A stretch of 64,000 bases of DNA, taken from contig NZ_CP038498.1 of NCBI RefSeq assembly GCF_012427845.1, forward strand, positions 4,729,779 through 4,793,778, given 5' to 3'. The notes under the pieces were generated by a model that worked only from the letters and a program-made list of their open reading frames with translations, was not told where the DNA came from and did no database searches. The stretch comes from Pectobacterium punjabense. GTDB taxonomy: Bacteria; Pseudomonadota; Gammaproteobacteria; Enterobacterales; Enterobacteriaceae. This document shows positions 1 to 10,807 of the stretch, one piece after another. Every line of letters begins with the position of its first letter. Position 1 is the first letter of the stretch. A program made the position numbers and the translations under genes.

Positions 1-959
1 TCGTCTGGCTGACGACGGAGGATAATCGTTATGTGATTGCGGTGGGTCAGGAATGGGAATACCGTCAGGATATGGCGTTGGATATTGTAAAAACCAACCT
101 GATGCCCTGGCTGTTTGCGCTACCGATCATGCTGGCGCTGCTGTTCTGGCTGGTAACACGCGAACTCTCGCCGCTAAAACAAATTGCCGCTGAGCTTCAG
201 CAGCGTTCCCCCGATGACAGCACCCCGCTGGCAACGCAGCACATCCCGCAAGAAGTTCGCCCGCTGATTAACGCATTAAACCATCTGTTTTCCCGTATCA
301 GCGACATGCTGGTTCGGGAACGCCGTTTTACCTCCGATGCCGCTCACGAACTGCGTAGCCCGCTAGCGGCGCTGAAAGTTCAAACCGAAGTCGCACAGTT
401 AGCGCATGACGATGAGGCCATGCGTCGCCATGCATTAATGAATCTGGATAAAGGTATCGATCGCGCCACCCGGCTGGTAGATCAGCTCCTGACGCTGTCG
501 CGACTGGATGCCGAATCGTCTCCCGAAGGGATGCACCCCGTCCAGTTCAATGAACTCCTGCAACAGGCGGTGATCGCGCATTACCACACGGCGCAAACCG
601 CAGGTATCGAACTCACGCTGGACTTACCGGATACTCAGGTTATCCGGCAGGGTCATCCGCTGCTGCTAACGCTGCTAGTGCGCAATCTATTGGATAACGC
701 CATCCGCTACAGCAATGAGGGGGGGACGGTAAATCTGACGCTGACGGAACGTGGATTTAAGGTAGCCGATAGCGGACCGGGCATCAGCGATGAAGCGTTG
801 GCAAGAATCGGCGAGCGTTTTTATCGCCCACCAGGGCAGGAAAAATCTGGCAGCGGTCTGGGAATTTCCATCGTGAACAACATCGCCACGCTGCATCACA
901 TGCGGGTTACATTCATCAATCAGCCCGAAGGCGGGCTGATTGTGTCGGTTAACTGGTAG
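1..959 (+). CDS. qseC: QseC sensor histidine kinase, C-terminal part (5' truncated by window)
   Basis: The reading frame is open from base 3 and ends at 959, so about 318 C-terminal residues of a roughly 450-residue inner-membrane kinase are present. In order: the end of the periplasmic sensor domain, a second membrane segment (about bases 100-160), a HAMP linker, a HisKA domain with the phosphoacceptor His in FTSDAAHELRSPLAALK (about base 345), and an ATPase domain with N box NLLDNAIRYS, G1 DSGPGIS and G2 GSGLGISI. The family partners with the response regulator QseB, which normally lies upstream, outside the window. The first possible start inside the window (GTG at 33) is not the true start. 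Sequence character is strongly that of enterobacterial QseC. Confidence 0.93.
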   Translation, partial: VWLTTEDNRYVIAVGQEWEYRQDMALDIVKTNLMPWLFALPIMLALLFWLVTRELSPLKQIAAELQQRSPDDSTPLATQHIPQEVRPLINALNHLFSRISDMLVRERRFTSDAAHELRSPLAALKVQTEVAQLAHDDEAMRRHALMNLDKGIDRATRLVDQLLTLSRLDAESSPEGMHPVQFNELLQQAVIAHYHTAQTAGIELTLDLPDTQVIRQGHPLLLTLLVRNLLDNAIRYSNEGGTVNLTLTERGFKVADSGPGISDEALARIGERFYRPPGQEKSGSGLGISIVNNIATLHHMRVTFINQPEGGLIVSVNW

Positions 960-989
960 AAGCTGTAGGATGTTACGTTCAGGTGTTGG

Positions 990-1070
990 GATAAGATCGA
1001 GATATACGGTCGACCACGGGGCGAGGTATCCCTGCGGGAACCTCATCCCCGTGTTTCCCTAATAACCAAC
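990..1070 (+). repeat. Dispersed intergenic repeat, copy A
   Basis: This copy lies between the convergent 3' ends of qseC and kup. Its core runs CGACCAC-GGGGCGAGG-CCTGCGGGAACCTC-CCCCGTGTTTC and contains a GAGG/CCTGCGGG/CCTC imperfect palindrome. Related copies occur at 19088, 41771, 45554 and 46388. It could fold in RNA and act as a 3'-end or REP-like element, but its function is unknown. Confidence 0.75.
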
Positions 1071-1118
1071 AACGAGTCGCTGCATACGTGTTAATGATAG
1101 CGAGTACAAAGAGATCAC

Positions 1119-2987
1119 TTAAATCTCGACCTGTATCCCCAGTTCGATCAGCCTGTTCGGCGGTATTTCAAACTGATCCGCCGCCCGCAGCGCATTGCGG
1201 CTGAGCATCATGAATAGCTTACCGCGCAGGCGCAGATACCATGGACGCTCACCGATAATCAGCGATTCATTGGACATAAAGAAAGACGTTTCCATCATTT
1301 GGCAAGTCAGCCCATCCTGCCAACAGCGCTGAAAGACTTCCTCTACATCCGGCGTCTCACGCCAGCCATAGTTAGCGATCACGCGCCAGAACGTCGGAGA
1401 AAGCTGTTCAACCGTCACGCGTCGCGCGTTCAATACATAGGGTGCATCCTCTGTTCGCATGGTCAACAGCACCACGCGCTCATGCAGGATCTTGTTGTGT
1501 TTGAGGTTATGCAGCAGCGCAAACGGGATCACACGTGTCGCACGCGAGAAATATACCGCCGTACCAGGAACCCGCGTCGGTGGGGATTTCTCCAGCGACG
1601 CAATCATGGCATCCAGCGAATTACCATGCTCATGCAGCCGGCGCAGTAACCTGAAGCGCTCGCTTTTCCACGTCGTCATGATAATAAACATCACCATGCC
1701 CAGTGCCAGCGGTAGCCATCCACCGGACAAGATCTTGACCACGTTTGCCAAAAACATGGGTAGGTCAATCATCAGCAAGCCTGCCAAAAAAACCCATGCC
1801 AAATAGCGGTTCCAAAGCCAGTTTTTCACCGCCACCGTACAGAACAGAATGCTGGTAATCACCATCGTGCCCGTTACCGCAATACCGTAAGCCGCAGCCA
1901 GATTGCTCGAATGCTCGAAGCTGACGATCACGATGACAACAGCGATATACAGCATCCAGTTAATGGCGGGAATATAAATCTGACCGGATTCCATATCTGA
2001 CGTGTGTACGATACGCATCGGCGGTAAATAGCCCAACCGCACTGCCTGGCGCGTCAGGGAGAAAACGCCTGAAATTACCGCCTGCGAGGCAATGATCGTC
2101 GCCAGAGTCGCCAGCACCATCAGCGGAATTAGCGCCCAATCAGGTGCCAACAGGAAGAACGGGTTTTTGATCGCCTCGGGGTTCTTTAGCAGCAACGCGC
2201 CCTGCCCGAAGTAATTTAATACCAGCGACGGCAGCACTACCGTAAACCACGCCAGACGAATAGGGAATTTACCGAAGTGGCCCATATCGGCGTACAGCGC
2301 CTCGACACCGGTAATGGCTAGCACCACCGCGCCCAGTGCGAAGAACGACACCGCTTTGTATTCGATAAAGAAACGAGCGGCGTACATCGGATTCAAGGCC
2401 TGCAAGACTTCAGGGTTAGCGATAATGCTGCGCGCACCCAGTACGCCGAGCGTTAAAAACCAAATCAGCATCACAGGCGCAAACAACTTGCCGACGCTGC
2501 CTGTGCCGTGTTTTTGAATGATAAAGAGTAATGTCAGAACGACAATCGAGAGCGGGACGATATAGCTGTCCATCGACGGCGCGGCGATTTCCAGCCCTTC
2601 CATCGCCGACATCACCGAGATGGCAGGCGTGATAACCACTTCCCCATAGAAGAAGCTGCCGCCGATCAATCCCATAATGACCAGCACGGACGTCATGCGA
2701 TCGGAAGTATTACGCCCAGCCAGCGACATTAATGTGAGAATTCCGCCTTCACCCGCATTGTCAGCACGCATCACATAGGTCAGGTATTTCAGCGAAACAA
2801 CGAGAACCAATAGCCAAAAGATCAGTGAAAGAAAGCCAAAGACCGAATCAGGCTCGACCCCAAAACCAAACTGCCCTGATAAACATTCCCTTAACGTATA
2901 AAGAGGGCTGGTTCCTATATCTCCATAAACCACCCCGATGGCCGCCAGCGTGACAGCCGGAAGCGAACGTTTATGTTCTGAGCTCAT
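1119..2987 (-). CDS. kup: Kup low-affinity potassium/proton symporter
   Basis: This 622-residue protein is full length for the KUP/HAK/KT family. It carries the family N-terminal motif around [19 protein letters not shown], then about 12 hydrophobic segments up to residue 440, and a soluble cytoplasmic C-terminal domain. It imports K+ with H+ across the inner membrane and is typically the constitutive K+ uptake route at low pH or high osmolarity. It is a single gene convergent with qseC and divergent from ravA. The ATG start at 2987 gives the standard N-terminus. Confidence 0.97.
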   Translation of the reverse strand: MSSEHKRSLPAVTLAAIGVVYGDIGTSPLYTLRECLSGQFGFGVEPDSVFGFLSLIFWLLVLVVSLKYLTYVMRADNAGEGGILTLMSLAGRNTSDRMTSVLVIMGLIGGSFFYGEVVITPAISVMSAMEGLEIAAPSMDSYIVPLSIVVLTLLFIIQKHGTGSVGKLFAPVMLIWFLTLGVLGARSIIANPEVLQALNPMYAARFFIEYKAVSFFALGAVVLAITGVEALYADMGHFGKFPIRLAWFTVVLPSLVLNYFGQGALLLKNPEAIKNPFFLLAPDWALIPLMVLATLATIIASQAVISGVFSLTRQAVRLGYLPPMRIVHTSDMESGQIYIPAINWMLYIAVVIVIVSFEHSSNLAAAYGIAVTGTMVITSILFCTVAVKNWLWNRYLAWVFLAGLLMIDLPMFLANVVKILSGGWLPLALGMVMFIIMTTWKSERFRLLRRLHEHGNSLDAMIASLEKSPPTRVPGTAVYFSRATRVIPFALLHNLKHNKILHERVVLLTMRTEDAPYVLNARRVTVEQLSPTFWRVIANYGWRETPDVEEVFQRCWQDGLTCQMMETSFFMSNESLIIGERPWYLRLRGKLFMMLSRNALRAADQFEIPPNRLIELGIQVEI

Positions 2988-3324
2988 AAACCTATCTTCT
3001 GTTATTAATCAGTCCGCGAAGCGCGTCATTCACAACAACTCGTCCAAAAGCGCACAGTATGCACAAATCAGGGTAAAAACCCATTTTTATTGTGCGATCC
3101 ACCTGTACACGAAACATCCTGTAAAAGGTCGTTTATTGCTTACTTACCCCGTTAGGGTGTAATAATCCGTAAAAGTATTCTAATAAAAATCTGTGATCTG
3201 CCGTTTATTATTACGATTGTCTTTATGAAAGTAGGGTTTTTCTGAGGCCACCCTTTCAGCCAAGCCGTCGGATTCAAAAATAAACGATTTCAGTACATCA
3301 CATCATGGGACTAACGGATTAATT
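2988..3324. other. Intergenic region between divergent kup and ravA
   Basis: This 337-bp AT-rich region holds the divergent promoters. A short inverted repeat GGGTAAAAACCC lies near 3070. I see no clear operator, repeat element or small gene. The ribosome site before ravA is weak (ACGGATTA before the ATG at 3325). Confidence 0.5.
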
Positions 3325-4824
3325 ATGCGTCAAACTGCGGCATTGGCTGAAAGAATTTCTCGCCTCAGCCATGCGCTAGAACATGGGCTCTACGAAAGAC
3401 AGCACGCGATTCGCCTCTGTTTGCTGGCGGCACTGAGCGGGGAAAGCGTATTTCTGTTGGGTCCACCAGGTATCGCCAAAAGTATGATCGCCAGGCGTCT
3501 TAAATTCGCGTTTCGTCATGCGAATGCGTTTGAGTACCTGATGACCCGCTTTTCCACCCCGGAAGAGGTGTTCGGCCCTCTGTCCATTCAGGCACTAAAA
3601 GATGAAGGCCGCTACCAGCGCTTAACTGCTGGTTACCTGCCAGAAGCTGAAATCGTATTTCTGGACGAAATCTGGAAAGCAGGCCCCGCCATTTTAAACA
3701 CCCTGCTAACGGCCATTAATGAACGGCGTTTCCGTAATGGCAACAGCGAAGACACTATCCCCATGCGCCTATTGGTCGCGGCCTCGAATGAACTGCCAGA
3801 GGCAGACGGCGGTCTGGAAGCGCTTTATGACCGAATGCTTATCCGTCTATGGCTCGATCGCGTGCAGGAAAAACAGAATTTCCGTGCACTGCTCGTGAAT
3901 AACAGCAGCGATCGCGATAATCCCGTACCACCCGCTCTCAGCGTCAGCAATGAAGAGTACCAACAATGGCAGAAGGACATTGAGCACATCTCGCTGCCAG
4001 AAGTTGGCTTCGAACTGATTTACACGCTGCGCCAGCAGCTTGATGCGCTGGAGCAAGCGCCCTATATTTCCGATCGACGCTGGAAGAAAGCCTTGCGCCT
4101 ACTTCAGGCCAGCGCGTTTTTCTGCGGTCGGGATGCCATCACGCCAGTTGATATTATTCTGCTGAAAGACTGTCTCTGGCATGACCAAAGCACGTTGACA
4201 CTCATCGAACGCCAGCTTGAGCTGTTGATTACCGAGCACGCCTATCAACAAAAAAGCCTGCTGTTCCGCCTTCAGCAGGTGAATACCAAACGCCAGCAAT
4301 ACCAGCGTGAGCAAAGTGAATTGCAGGCATTTTCCGTAGAGAAACAAGGGCACTTTCTGGGTCGCAAATTCCATTACTCCTTGCCTGACACGATCGCAAC
4401 TGAAACATTGGATCTTGTGCTGCAACGCCCGTTGATCCTGCACGATATTGAAGTTAACCATCTGATCATTGAGAAAAATGCCCTGCAAGTCTGGCTGCGA
4501 AAAGGGGGAGAGATCCGGGGTAAGCTCAACGGCATTGGTTTTACCCAACGTCTCGATCTGCTGGTGGACGATCGCCAGCATCTGACTATCCGCGATATCA
4601 GCCTGCAATCCTCTATTCTTTCTCTGCCGGAAAAACGCGACTGTGCGCTTCCTGCCGAAATTACCGATGAATATGAAAAGCTGAACATGCAACTGCGCGA
4701 ACAGCGTCGCTTATTCAGCCAGCATCAGCCCTGCCTGTTCGTCCCTGGTGAATGGCTGGCGAAAATAGAAGCCAGCCTGCAACAGGTTGCCGAGCAGATC
4801 CAGCAATCAGAGCAACAGGAATAA
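3325..4824 (+). CDS. ravA: RavA, MoxR-family AAA+ regulatory ATPase
   Basis: This 499-residue protein (E. coli RavA is 498) has an N-terminal AAA+ module with Walker A GPPGIAKS (about residues 46-53), Walker [12 protein letters not shown] and sensor region [10 protein letters not shown]. The discoidal triple-helical/LARA region follows toward the C-terminus. RavA forms hexamers, binds the inducible lysine decarboxylase LdcI in E. coli, and works with the VWA protein ViaA on respiratory complexes. It is co-transcribed with viaA, whose ATG begins 5 bp after the ravA stop. Every catalytic motif I looked for is present. Confidence 0.96.
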   Translation: MRQTAALAERISRLSHALEHGLYERQHAIRLCLLAALSGESVFLLGPPGIAKSMIARRLKFAFRHANAFEYLMTRFSTPEEVFGPLSIQALKDEGRYQRLTAGYLPEAEIVFLDEIWKAGPAILNTLLTAINERRFRNGNSEDTIPMRLLVAASNELPEADGGLEALYDRMLIRLWLDRVQEKQNFRALLVNNSSDRDNPVPPALSVSNEEYQQWQKDIEHISLPEVGFELIYTLRQQLDALEQAPYISDRRWKKALRLLQASAFFCGRDAITPVDIILLKDCLWHDQSTLTLIERQLELLITEHAYQQKSLLFRLQQVNTKRQQYQREQSELQAFSVEKQGHFLGRKFHYSLPDTIATETLDLVLQRPLILHDIEVNHLIIEKNALQVWLRKGGEIRGKLNGIGFTQRLDLLVDDRQHLTIRDISLQSSILSLPEKRDCALPAEITDEYEKLNMQLREQRRLFSQHQPCLFVPGEWLAKIEASLQQVAEQIQQSEQQE

Positions 4825-4829
4825 CGCCG

Positions 4830-6308
4830 ATGATCACGCTGGAATCACTGGAAATGCTACTGTCTATCGATGAAAACGAGCTGTTGGACGATCTTGTCGT
4901 CACACTGCTGGCAACACCGCAGCTCGCTTTCTTCTTCGAAAAGTATCCCAGCCTGAAATCCGCGTTGCTCAACGATCTCCCTCGTTGGAAAGAAACCTTA
5001 AAGCAGCGCCTGCGCACCACGCAGGTACCGCCAGAGCTGGAAAGGGAATTTAGCTGCTACCAACGTTCACAATCGATCGATAACCAGGCTTTTCAGACAC
5101 GCCTGCCTGCGATTATGAATACGTTAAACACCGTGGAATCGCCGTTTCTGATGCAGGCCTCACAGCTCATAACCTCTCCGGAGAGAACCTTAGGGCAGAA
5201 GATAACGAGTGGGCTCCATGCGCTCTTTCTTCAGCGCTGGCGGCTGAGCCTGACATTGCAAACCGTTTCACTACATCAGCAATTGATGGATCAGGAACGG
5301 GAAATCCTGCTGGATGAACTGCAACAGCGCCTGACCCTGAGTGGCAAACTCGAACCGGTTTTGGCAGAGAATGAAAACGCAGCTGGACGGCTCTGGGATC
5401 TTAGCGCAGCGCAGCGTATCCACACCGATCCCCGCCCATTACTGGATTTCGGTGCTTTCCTGCAACGTCAGCCTGCACTGCAAAAACTGGCGGAACGCCT
5501 GGGACGCAGCCGGGAGACCAAATCTATCCTTACGCAGGAAGCACCACAAGAAGCCTTCCGAGTAAGGGTACGGGAACCTGCCACTGTTCCCGAGCAGGTG
5601 AGCGGCGTGCATCAGAGCGATGATATCTTGCGTCTGATGCCCACTGAGTTAGCCACACTGGGCATTAGTGAACTGGAATACGAATTTTATCGTCGCCTGC
5701 TGGAACACCGGCTGCTGACCTATCGCTTACAAGGTGAGAGCTGGCGCGAGAAAGTTACCGAGCGGCCAGTGGTTCACCAACAAAACGAACAGCAGCCACG
5801 CGGCCCGTTTATCGTCTGCGTTGATACCTCAGGCTCGATGGGCGGCTTTAATGAACGCTGTGCCAAAGCTTTCTGTCTGGCGCTGATGCGTATCGCACTC
5901 GCCGACAATCGCCGTTGCTACATCATGCTATTTTCCACTGGTGTAGTGAAATATGAGCTCACATCTACAGACGGCTTAGAACAGGCTATACGCTTTCTCA
6001 GCCAGTCCTTCCGTGGCGGCACGGATATGAGCGCCTGTCTGTCAGCATTGTTGGATAAGATGGACGATTCACTCTGGCATGATGCCGATGCGGTGGTAAT
6101 TTCAGATTTTATTGCCCAGCGGTTGCCGGATGAGGTAGTAAACAAGGTGAAAAGCCGTCAGAAACAGCTACAGCATCGTTTTCATGCTGTAGCGATGTCC
6201 GATCATGGCAAACCCGGCATCATGCACATCTTTGACCATATCTGGCGCTTTGACACCGGGTTAAAAAGCCGCTTAATGCGCCGCTGGCAGCACGGCAAGG
6301 CTTATTAA
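4830..6308 (+). CDS. viaA: ViaA, VWA-domain partner of RavA
   Basis: The ATG at 4830 gives 492 residues (E. coli about 483) and starts 5 bp after ravA, whereas an upstream in-frame start at 4752 lies inside ravA and is unlikely. The C-terminal third is a von Willebrand factor A domain with a complete MIDAS motif DTSGSMGG (near bases 5822-5845) and downstream RGGTDMS. The N-terminal part is helical and probably mediates contact with RavA and lipid. In E. coli RavA-ViaA acts as a chaperone-like pair at the membrane and influences aminoglycoside sensitivity. The 3' end overlaps the convergent asnA 3' end by 4 bp. Confidence 0.95.
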   Translation: MITLESLEMLLSIDENELLDDLVVTLLATPQLAFFFEKYPSLKSALLNDLPRWKETLKQRLRTTQVPPELEREFSCYQRSQSIDNQAFQTRLPAIMNTLNTVESPFLMQASQLITSPERTLGQKITSGLHALFLQRWRLSLTLQTVSLHQQLMDQEREILLDELQQRLTLSGKLEPVLAENENAAGRLWDLSAAQRIHTDPRPLLDFGAFLQRQPALQKLAERLGRSRETKSILTQEAPQEAFRVRVREPATVPEQVSGVHQSDDILRLMPTELATLGISELEYEFYRRLLEHRLLTYRLQGESWREKVTERPVVHQQNEQQPRGPFIVCVDTSGSMGGFNERCAKAFCLALMRIALADNRRCYIMLFSTGVVKYELTSTDGLEQAIRFLSQSFRGGTDMSACLSALLDKMDDSLWHDADAVVISDFIAQRLPDEVVNKVKSRQKQLQHRFHAVAMSDHGKPGIMHIFDHIWRFDTGLKSRLMRRWQHGKAY

Positions 6309-7297
6309 AGCAGGCCGGAAACTGATTCACGCAGCGGCTGTGGCCACACGCCGCACTGAACCTGACCAATGTGTGACAATTGTAGCAACAGCATGACAAG
6401 GCGAGACTGACCAATTCCCCCACCGATTGTTTGCGGCATCTCGCCACGTAGCAGTGCCTGATGCCATTCCAGCTTCAAGCGTTCTTCATCCTGCGTCAGC
6501 GCCAGCTGGCGTGTTAATGCCTCTGCATCCACGCGGATTCCCATGGATGAAATCTCAAATGCATCGTTCAGCACCGGGTTCCACACGACAATATCACCGT
6601 TCAAACCAGCTAATTCCTGCTCACCTGGCGTCGTCCAGTCATCATAATCCGGCGCACGCACATCGTGAGAGTGACCGCTGGACAGCTTACCGCCAATCCC
6701 AATCAGGAAGACGGCACCGAGCTCTTTCGCAATCGCTCGCTCACGCCCTTTCGCATCCAGATCGGGATAGCGCTTCAGCAATGTTTCGGTATGCACAAAA
6801 TGAATCTGTTCCGGCAGGAAAGGCTGAACGCCAAACGCCTGGTGTACCGCTGCTTCAGTTGCTTTAATGCCTTGATAAATGCGCGTGACCGTCGATTTCA
6901 GATACTCGGCATTACGCTCGCCCTCTCCCATCACGCGCTCCCAATCCCACTGATCGACATAAACGGAATGGATCGGGCTCAGGCGATCTTCGTCTGGGCG
7001 CAGCGCCTTCATATGGGTATAAATGCCTTCCCCGAAGCTAAAATCATACGCACCCAGCGTTTTACGTTTCCATTTCGCCAGTGAGTGAACGACTTCAAAT
7101 GTGGCATCTGGCAGGGCTTTAACCTTAACCTGCACTGCTTTTTCCGTACCAGACAAGTTATCCTGCGTGCCATCGCCGATACGGCTGAGAATCGGTGCCT
7201 GGACTTCAATCAATCCCAAAAGCTGCTCCAACTGGCTGGAGAAGAAAGACTTAACGAAGCTGATTTGCTGTTGTTTTTCGATGTACTGCTTTTTCAT
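6305..7297 (-). CDS. asnA: AsnA, ammonia-dependent aspartate-ammonia ligase
   Basis: This class II aminoacyl-tRNA-synthetase-like enzyme makes asparagine from aspartate, ammonia and ATP in the cytosol. Starting at the ATG at 7297 it is 330 residues, the E. coli length; a GTG two codons upstream (7303) is possible but less likely. Conserved stretches include [51 protein letters not shown] and the C-terminal GGGIGQSRL motif. It is divergent from its regulator asnC and convergent with viaA. Confidence 0.97.
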   Translation of the reverse strand: MKKQYIEKQQQISFVKSFFSSQLEQLLGLIEVQAPILSRIGDGTQDNLSGTEKAVQVKVKALPDATFEVVHSLAKWKRKTLGAYDFSFGEGIYTHMKALRPDEDRLSPIHSVYVDQWDWERVMGEGERNAEYLKSTVTRIYQGIKATEAAVHQAFGVQPFLPEQIHFVHTETLLKRYPDLDAKGRERAIAKELGAVFLIGIGGKLSSGHSHDVRAPDYDDWTTPGEQELAGLNGDIVVWNPVLNDAFEISSMGIRVDAEALTRQLALTQDEERLKLEWHQALLRGEMPQTIGGGIGQSRLVMLLLQLSHIGQVQCGVWPQPLRESVSGLL

Positions 7298-7449
7298 TGC
7301 CACGTCTCTTATTCATCGTATTTAGTTATTCATTAAGCAATAAAAACTGCCAGTCATTCAATAATCTTATGGATAAATTGCACTTGTGCTTTTAATCCGT
7401 CATTTTAGAGCGGTATAAAATCATTATTCGCTAAAATAGGAGGCTCAAA
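7298..7449. promoter_or_regulatory. asnA/asnC divergent promoter region
   Basis: About 150 AT-rich bases separate the divergent asnA and asnC starts. In E. coli AsnC activates asnA and represses itself from this interval, so its sites are expected here. I cannot define an exact operator by eye. A good ribosome site (TAGGAGG) precedes the asnC GTG at 7450. Confidence 0.55.
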
Positions 7450-7911
7450 GTGGCAGAAATTTATCAGATCGATAATCTCGATCGCGGCATTCTTTCCGCC
7501 TTAATGGAAAATGCACGCACGCCTTATGCCGAACTGGCAAAACAGTTTTCCGTCAGTCCGGGGACGATCCACGTTCGGGTGGAGAAAATGAAGCAGGCGG
7601 GCATCATTGTCGGTACGCGTCTGGACGTGAATCCAAAACAGCTGGGCTATGACGTATGTTGCTTTATCGGCATCATACTGAAAAGTGCTAAAGACTATCC
7701 CTCAGCGCTGGAAAGACTGAACAATCTGGAAGAAGTGGTCGAGGCTTACTACACCACCGGGCATTACAGCATCTTTATTAAGGTCATGTGCCGTTCGATC
7801 GAAGCGCTGCAACACGTACTTATCAACAAGATCCAAACAATTGATGAAATTCAGTCCACTGAAACACTCATCTCCTTGCAAAACCCCATTATGCGGACGA
7901 TCGCACCGTAA
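7450..7911 (+). CDS. asnC: AsnC, Lrp-family transcriptional regulator of asparagine synthesis
   Basis: This 153-residue protein starts with GTG behind a strong ribosome site. It has an N-terminal helix-turn-helix (about residues 20-45, AELAKQFSVSPGTIHVRVEKMKQ) and a C-terminal RAM ligand-binding domain (YYTTGHYSIFIKV region). The family binds asparagine and controls asnA. The sequence is near-identical in character to E. coli AsnC throughout, including the C-terminal LQNPIMRTI. Its position next to mioC and oriC is the conserved enterobacterial arrangement. Confidence 0.97.
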   Translation: MAEIYQIDNLDRGILSALMENARTPYAELAKQFSVSPGTIHVRVEKMKQAGIIVGTRLDVNPKQLGYDVCCFIGIILKSAKDYPSALERLNNLEEVVEAYYTTGHYSIFIKVMCRSIEALQHVLINKIQTIDEIQSTETLISLQNPIMRTIAP

Positions 7912-7932
7912 TGTCTTTTTCCTATACCCATA

Positions 7933-7941
7933 TTATCCACA
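7933..7941 (+). promoter_or_regulatory. DnaA box in the mioC promoter region
   Basis: A perfect consensus TTATCCACA lies about 60 bp upstream of the mioC ATG. In E. coli an equivalent box lets DnaA repress mioC transcription that would otherwise run into oriC. The match is seen directly; the role is inferred by analogy. Confidence 0.75.
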
Positions 7942-8000
7942 GGTAGATCCCAGCCAGATCACAGCGTACAATGTCCCGTCTTTTATCGGATGGGATCGCT

Positions 8001-8444
8001 ATGGCAGACATTACCTTAATCAGTGGCAGTACCCTTGGCAGCGCCGAATATGTGGCAGAGCATTTGGCTGAACTGCTGGAAAAGGATGATTTTTCCACTG
8101 AAACTCTCCATGGCCCCACGCTTGATGCGCTGCCTGAAAGCGGTGTATGGCTGGTAGTGACGTCTACGCACGGCGCTGGAGAATTTCCAGACAACCTGAA
8201 AGTGCTGTTTGAGCAGTTGGAACAGCAAAAGCCCGATCTTTCTCAAGTGAGTTTCGGTGCAGTAGGGATCGGCAGTAAAGAGTACGATACGTTTTGTGGT
8301 GCGATCCAAACGGCGGATCGTGTACTCACTCAGTTAGGCGCTAAACGGATCGGTGAAATCCTCGAGATCGACATCACTCAGCATCAAATTCCAGAAGATC
8401 CAGCAGAGGAATGGTTAGGATCGTGGGTTAATTTACTCAAATAA
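8001..8444 (+). CDS. mioC: MioC flavodoxin
   Basis: Starting at the ATG at 8001 (behind GGATGGGA) the protein is 147 residues, the same as E. coli MioC; the upstream in-frame ATG at 7971 adds an unlikely extension. It is a single flavodoxin-like FMN-binding domain with phosphate-binding loop SGSTLGSAEYVAE (residues 8-20) and later loops TSTHGAGEFP and GIGSKEYDTFCG. MioC is an electron-transfer flavoprotein reported to support biotin synthase activity in E. coli. Transcription runs toward oriC. Confidence 0.95.
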   Translation: MADITLISGSTLGSAEYVAEHLAELLEKDDFSTETLHGPTLDALPESGVWLVVTSTHGAGEFPDNLKVLFEQLEQQKPDLSQVSFGAVGIGSKEYDTFCGAIQTADRVLTQLGAKRIGEILEIDITQHQIPEDPAEEWLGSWVNLLK

Positions 8445-8735
8445 GATGAAATATTCAGCAGTTGAATGTGGATAACTATGCTTAATTTAGGTGTAAAAGC
8501 CGTAGTTATCCCAATAACAACCCAAGTATGTTTTTTGTCCTGTGCATAAACCCACATTTAGATCCCAGCTTATACTGACTAGGATCACCGATCATTCACA
8601 GGTAAGGATCATCAGCATTCTCTTGATCTTTAATATGAATAATCACTTATCCACACAACATGACGATCCTAATAAGAGATCTAATAAAGAGATCTTTAAA
8701 TAAAAAGATCTTTCTTTAATTAACGAGAATCCAAC
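8445..8735 (+). other. oriC: Chromosomal replication origin oriC
   Basis: This gene-free interval between mioC and mnmG has the enterobacterial origin architecture. Consensus DnaA boxes are TGTGGATAA at 8467-8475 (R4-like, mioC side) and TTATCCACA at 8647-8655 (R1-like), with a one-mismatch box TGTGCATAA at 8541-8549. The interval 8581-8602 resembles the E. coli block around GAATGATCGGTGATCC. An AT-rich unwinding region with repeated GATCT/AAAGATC 13-mer-like units lies at 8671-8720. About nine GATC sites fall in 8560-8710, the expected Dam/SeqA targets. Orientation relative to mioC and mnmG is as in E. coli. Confidence 0.95.
8671..8720 (+). promoter_or_regulatory. oriC DNA unwinding element (13-mer region)
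   Basis: Fifty bases of about 80% A+T contain three GATC-bearing units (GATCTAATAAA, GATCTTTAAAT, AAAAAGATCTTT), directly beside the R1-like DnaA box at 8647. This matches the L/M/R 13-mer cluster where DnaA opens the E. coli origin. Confidence 0.85.
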
Positions 8736-8835
8736 GGGCTTGGTCGTTGGCTCAAAGTTGAGTAGAATCCCCCACCCCAGGGCAAATAACGATCGTTTAC
8801 CACTCATCATTCGCAATAATGCGAGGAGCAGTACC

Positions 8836-10725
8836 ATGTTTTATCCAGATCCATTTGACGTCATCGTGATCGGTGGCGGTCATGCCGGAACAGAAGCGGC
8901 TATGGCTTCTGCGCGAATGGGCCAACAGACGCTTTTACTCACACACAATATTGATACGCTAGGACAAATGTCCTGTAATCCAGCGATCGGCGGTATTGGG
9001 AAAGGCCATCTGGTTAAAGAGATCGATGCCATGGGAGGGTTGATGGCGCGTGCCGTCGATCAGGCAGGTATACAGTTTAGGATACTAAACAACAGCAAAG
9101 GTCCCGCGGTCAGAGCCACTCGTGCACAAGCGGATCGCGTGCTTTATCGTCAGGCCGTACGCACCGCCTTGGAGAATCAGCCAAATCTAACGATCTTCCA
9201 GCAGGCGGTTGACGATCTGATCGTAGAAAGCGATCGCGTCGTTGGTGCTGTGACCCAGATGGGACTTAAATTCCGAGCAAAAGCTGTTGTATTAACGGTC
9301 GGTACTTTTCTTGATGGTAAAATTCACATTGGGCTGGATAACTACAGCGGTGGGCGTGCAGGCGATCCGCCTTCCATTCCACTCGCGCGCCGCCTGCGTG
9401 AATTGCCTCTGCGCGTCAACCGCCTGAAAACCGGTACGCCGCCACGTATTGATGCCAGAACCATCGATTTTAGCGTGTTGGCACAACAGCACGGTGACAA
9501 CCCAATGCCGGTTTTTTCATTCCTGGGTAACGCGAGTCAGCACCCAGCGCAAATGCCGTGCTATATCACGCATACCAACGAAAAAACCCATGATGTGATC
9601 CGTAATAATCTGGATCGCAGCCCGATGTATGCCGGGATCATCGAAGGGATCGGCCCGCGTTATTGCCCCTCGATCGAAGATAAAGTCATGCGTTTTGCCG
9701 ATCGAAACACGCATCAGATCTTTCTTGAGCCAGAAGGCCTGACCAGCAACGAAATTTATCCTAATGGGATCTCAACCAGTTTGCCGTTCGACGTTCAGTG
9801 GCAGATTGTTCGTTCAATGACCGGTATGGAAAATGCTCGCATTGTCCGACCTGGCTATGCCATTGAGTACGATTTCTTCGATCCCCGCGATCTGAAGCCG
9901 ACGCTGGAGAACAAATTTGTTCATGGCCTGTTCTTTGCCGGACAAATCAACGGCACAACAGGGTATGAAGAAGCCGCTGCACAGGGCATGTTGGCAGGGC
10001 TGAATGCAGCGAGACTGGCTGCCGATAAGGAAGGATGGTCACCGCGTCGCGATCAAGCTTATCTCGGCGTGTTGGTTGACGATCTCTGTACGCTGGGGAC
10101 AAAAGAACCCTACCGTATGTTTACGTCGCGTGCCGAATATCGTCTGATGTTGCGCGAAGATAACGCCGATCTGCGTTTGACTGAAATCGGTCGTGAGCTG
10201 GGAATGGTCGACGATCGCCGTTGGGCACATTTCAACGAGAAGCTTGAAAGTATTGAGAAAGAGCGCCAGCGTTTGCGTGACATTCACGTTCACCCGCAAT
10301 CTGAGCAGCTAGATCAGGTTAATTCACTGCTGAAAACCCCCTTGTCGCGTGAAGCAAATGGTGAAGAGCTCTTGCGTCGTCCAGAAGTTGATTACGTTCA
10401 GCTTACTGCGCTACCGCTGTTTGCACCGGGATTAACCGACGAGCAGGCTGCCGAACAGGTTGAAATTCAGGTTAAATACGAAGGGTATATTGCTCGTCAA
10501 CAGGATGAAATCGAGAAACAGCTGCGTAATGAAAATACGTTGCTGCCAGCCGATCTGGATTACAAGCAGGTTAACGGGTTGTCCAACGAGGTGATTGCCA
10601 AACTGAACGATCACAAACCGTCGTCGATCGGTCAAGCTTCACGGATTTCCGGTATTACGCCAGCGGCGATCTCAATCCTGCTGATTTGGCTTAAAAAACA
10701 GGGTCTGCTACGCCGTAGCGCCTGA
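8836..10725 (+). CDS. mnmG: MnmG (GidA), tRNA U34 carboxymethylaminomethyl modification FAD enzyme
   Basis: The ATG at 8836, behind GCGAGGAG, gives 629 residues, exactly the E. coli length; the upstream in-frame start at 8740 overlaps the origin promoter region and is rejected. It has an N-terminal Rossmann FAD motif [14 protein letters not shown], the family signature [18 protein letters not shown], a second MnmG signature [11 protein letters not shown], and a helical C-terminal tRNA/MnmE-binding domain. With MnmE it installs cmnm5 at the wobble uridine. Its partner mnmE is at 59457 in this window. Transcription of this gene away from oriC is thought to aid origin opening. Unusually many GATC sites lie in the gene. 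Confidence 0.97.
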   Translation: MFYPDPFDVIVIGGGHAGTEAAMASARMGQQTLLLTHNIDTLGQMSCNPAIGGIGKGHLVKEIDAMGGLMARAVDQAGIQFRILNNSKGPAVRATRAQADRVLYRQAVRTALENQPNLTIFQQAVDDLIVESDRVVGAVTQMGLKFRAKAVVLTVGTFLDGKIHIGLDNYSGGRAGDPPSIPLARRLRELPLRVNRLKTGTPPRIDARTIDFSVLAQQHGDNPMPVFSFLGNASQHPAQMPCYITHTNEKTHDVIRNNLDRSPMYAGIIEGIGPRYCPSIEDKVMRFADRNTHQIFLEPEGLTSNEIYPNGISTSLPFDVQWQIVRSMTGMENARIVRPGYAIEYDFFDPRDLKPTLENKFVHGLFFAGQINGTTGYEEAAAQGMLAGLNAARLAADKEGWSPRRDQAYLGVLVDDLCTLGTKEPYRMFTSRAEYRLMLREDNADLRLTEIGRELGMVDDRRWAHFNEKLESIEKERQRLRDIHVHPQSEQLDQVNSLLKTPLSREANGEELLRRPEVDYVQLTALPLFAPGLTDEQAAEQVEIQVKYEGYIARQQDEIEKQLRNENTLLPADLDYKQVNGLSNEVIAKLNDHKPSSIGQASRISGITPAAISILLIWLKKQGLLRRSA

Positions 10726-10746
10726 TTTAAGGTAAACTTATCTCCT

Positions 10747-10775
10747 AAATAGCCGGTTATCCGGCTATTTTTATT
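10747..10775 (+). terminator. Hairpin after mnmG
   Basis: A 10-bp stem AAATAGCCGG/CCGGCTATTT with loop TTAT is followed by TTATTATT. It lies between mnmG and rsmG and may terminate or attenuate readthrough. Confidence 0.75.
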
Positions 10776-10807
10776 ATTAACTTCATATTTTTCATCGGGA
10801 TCTTATT

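Noticed and set aside
687..1046. 119-residue minus-strand frame over the qseC 3' end and repeat A
   Set aside because: It overlaps the conserved ATPase domain of qseC and translates a repeat element; no protein-like features.
4099..4692. 197-residue minus-strand frame inside ravA
   Set aside because: Antisense shadow of a conserved gene with no ribosome site or motif.
4752..4829. Longer viaA N-terminus starting inside ravA
   Set aside because: The ATG at 4830 gives the family N-terminus and follows the ravA stop directly.
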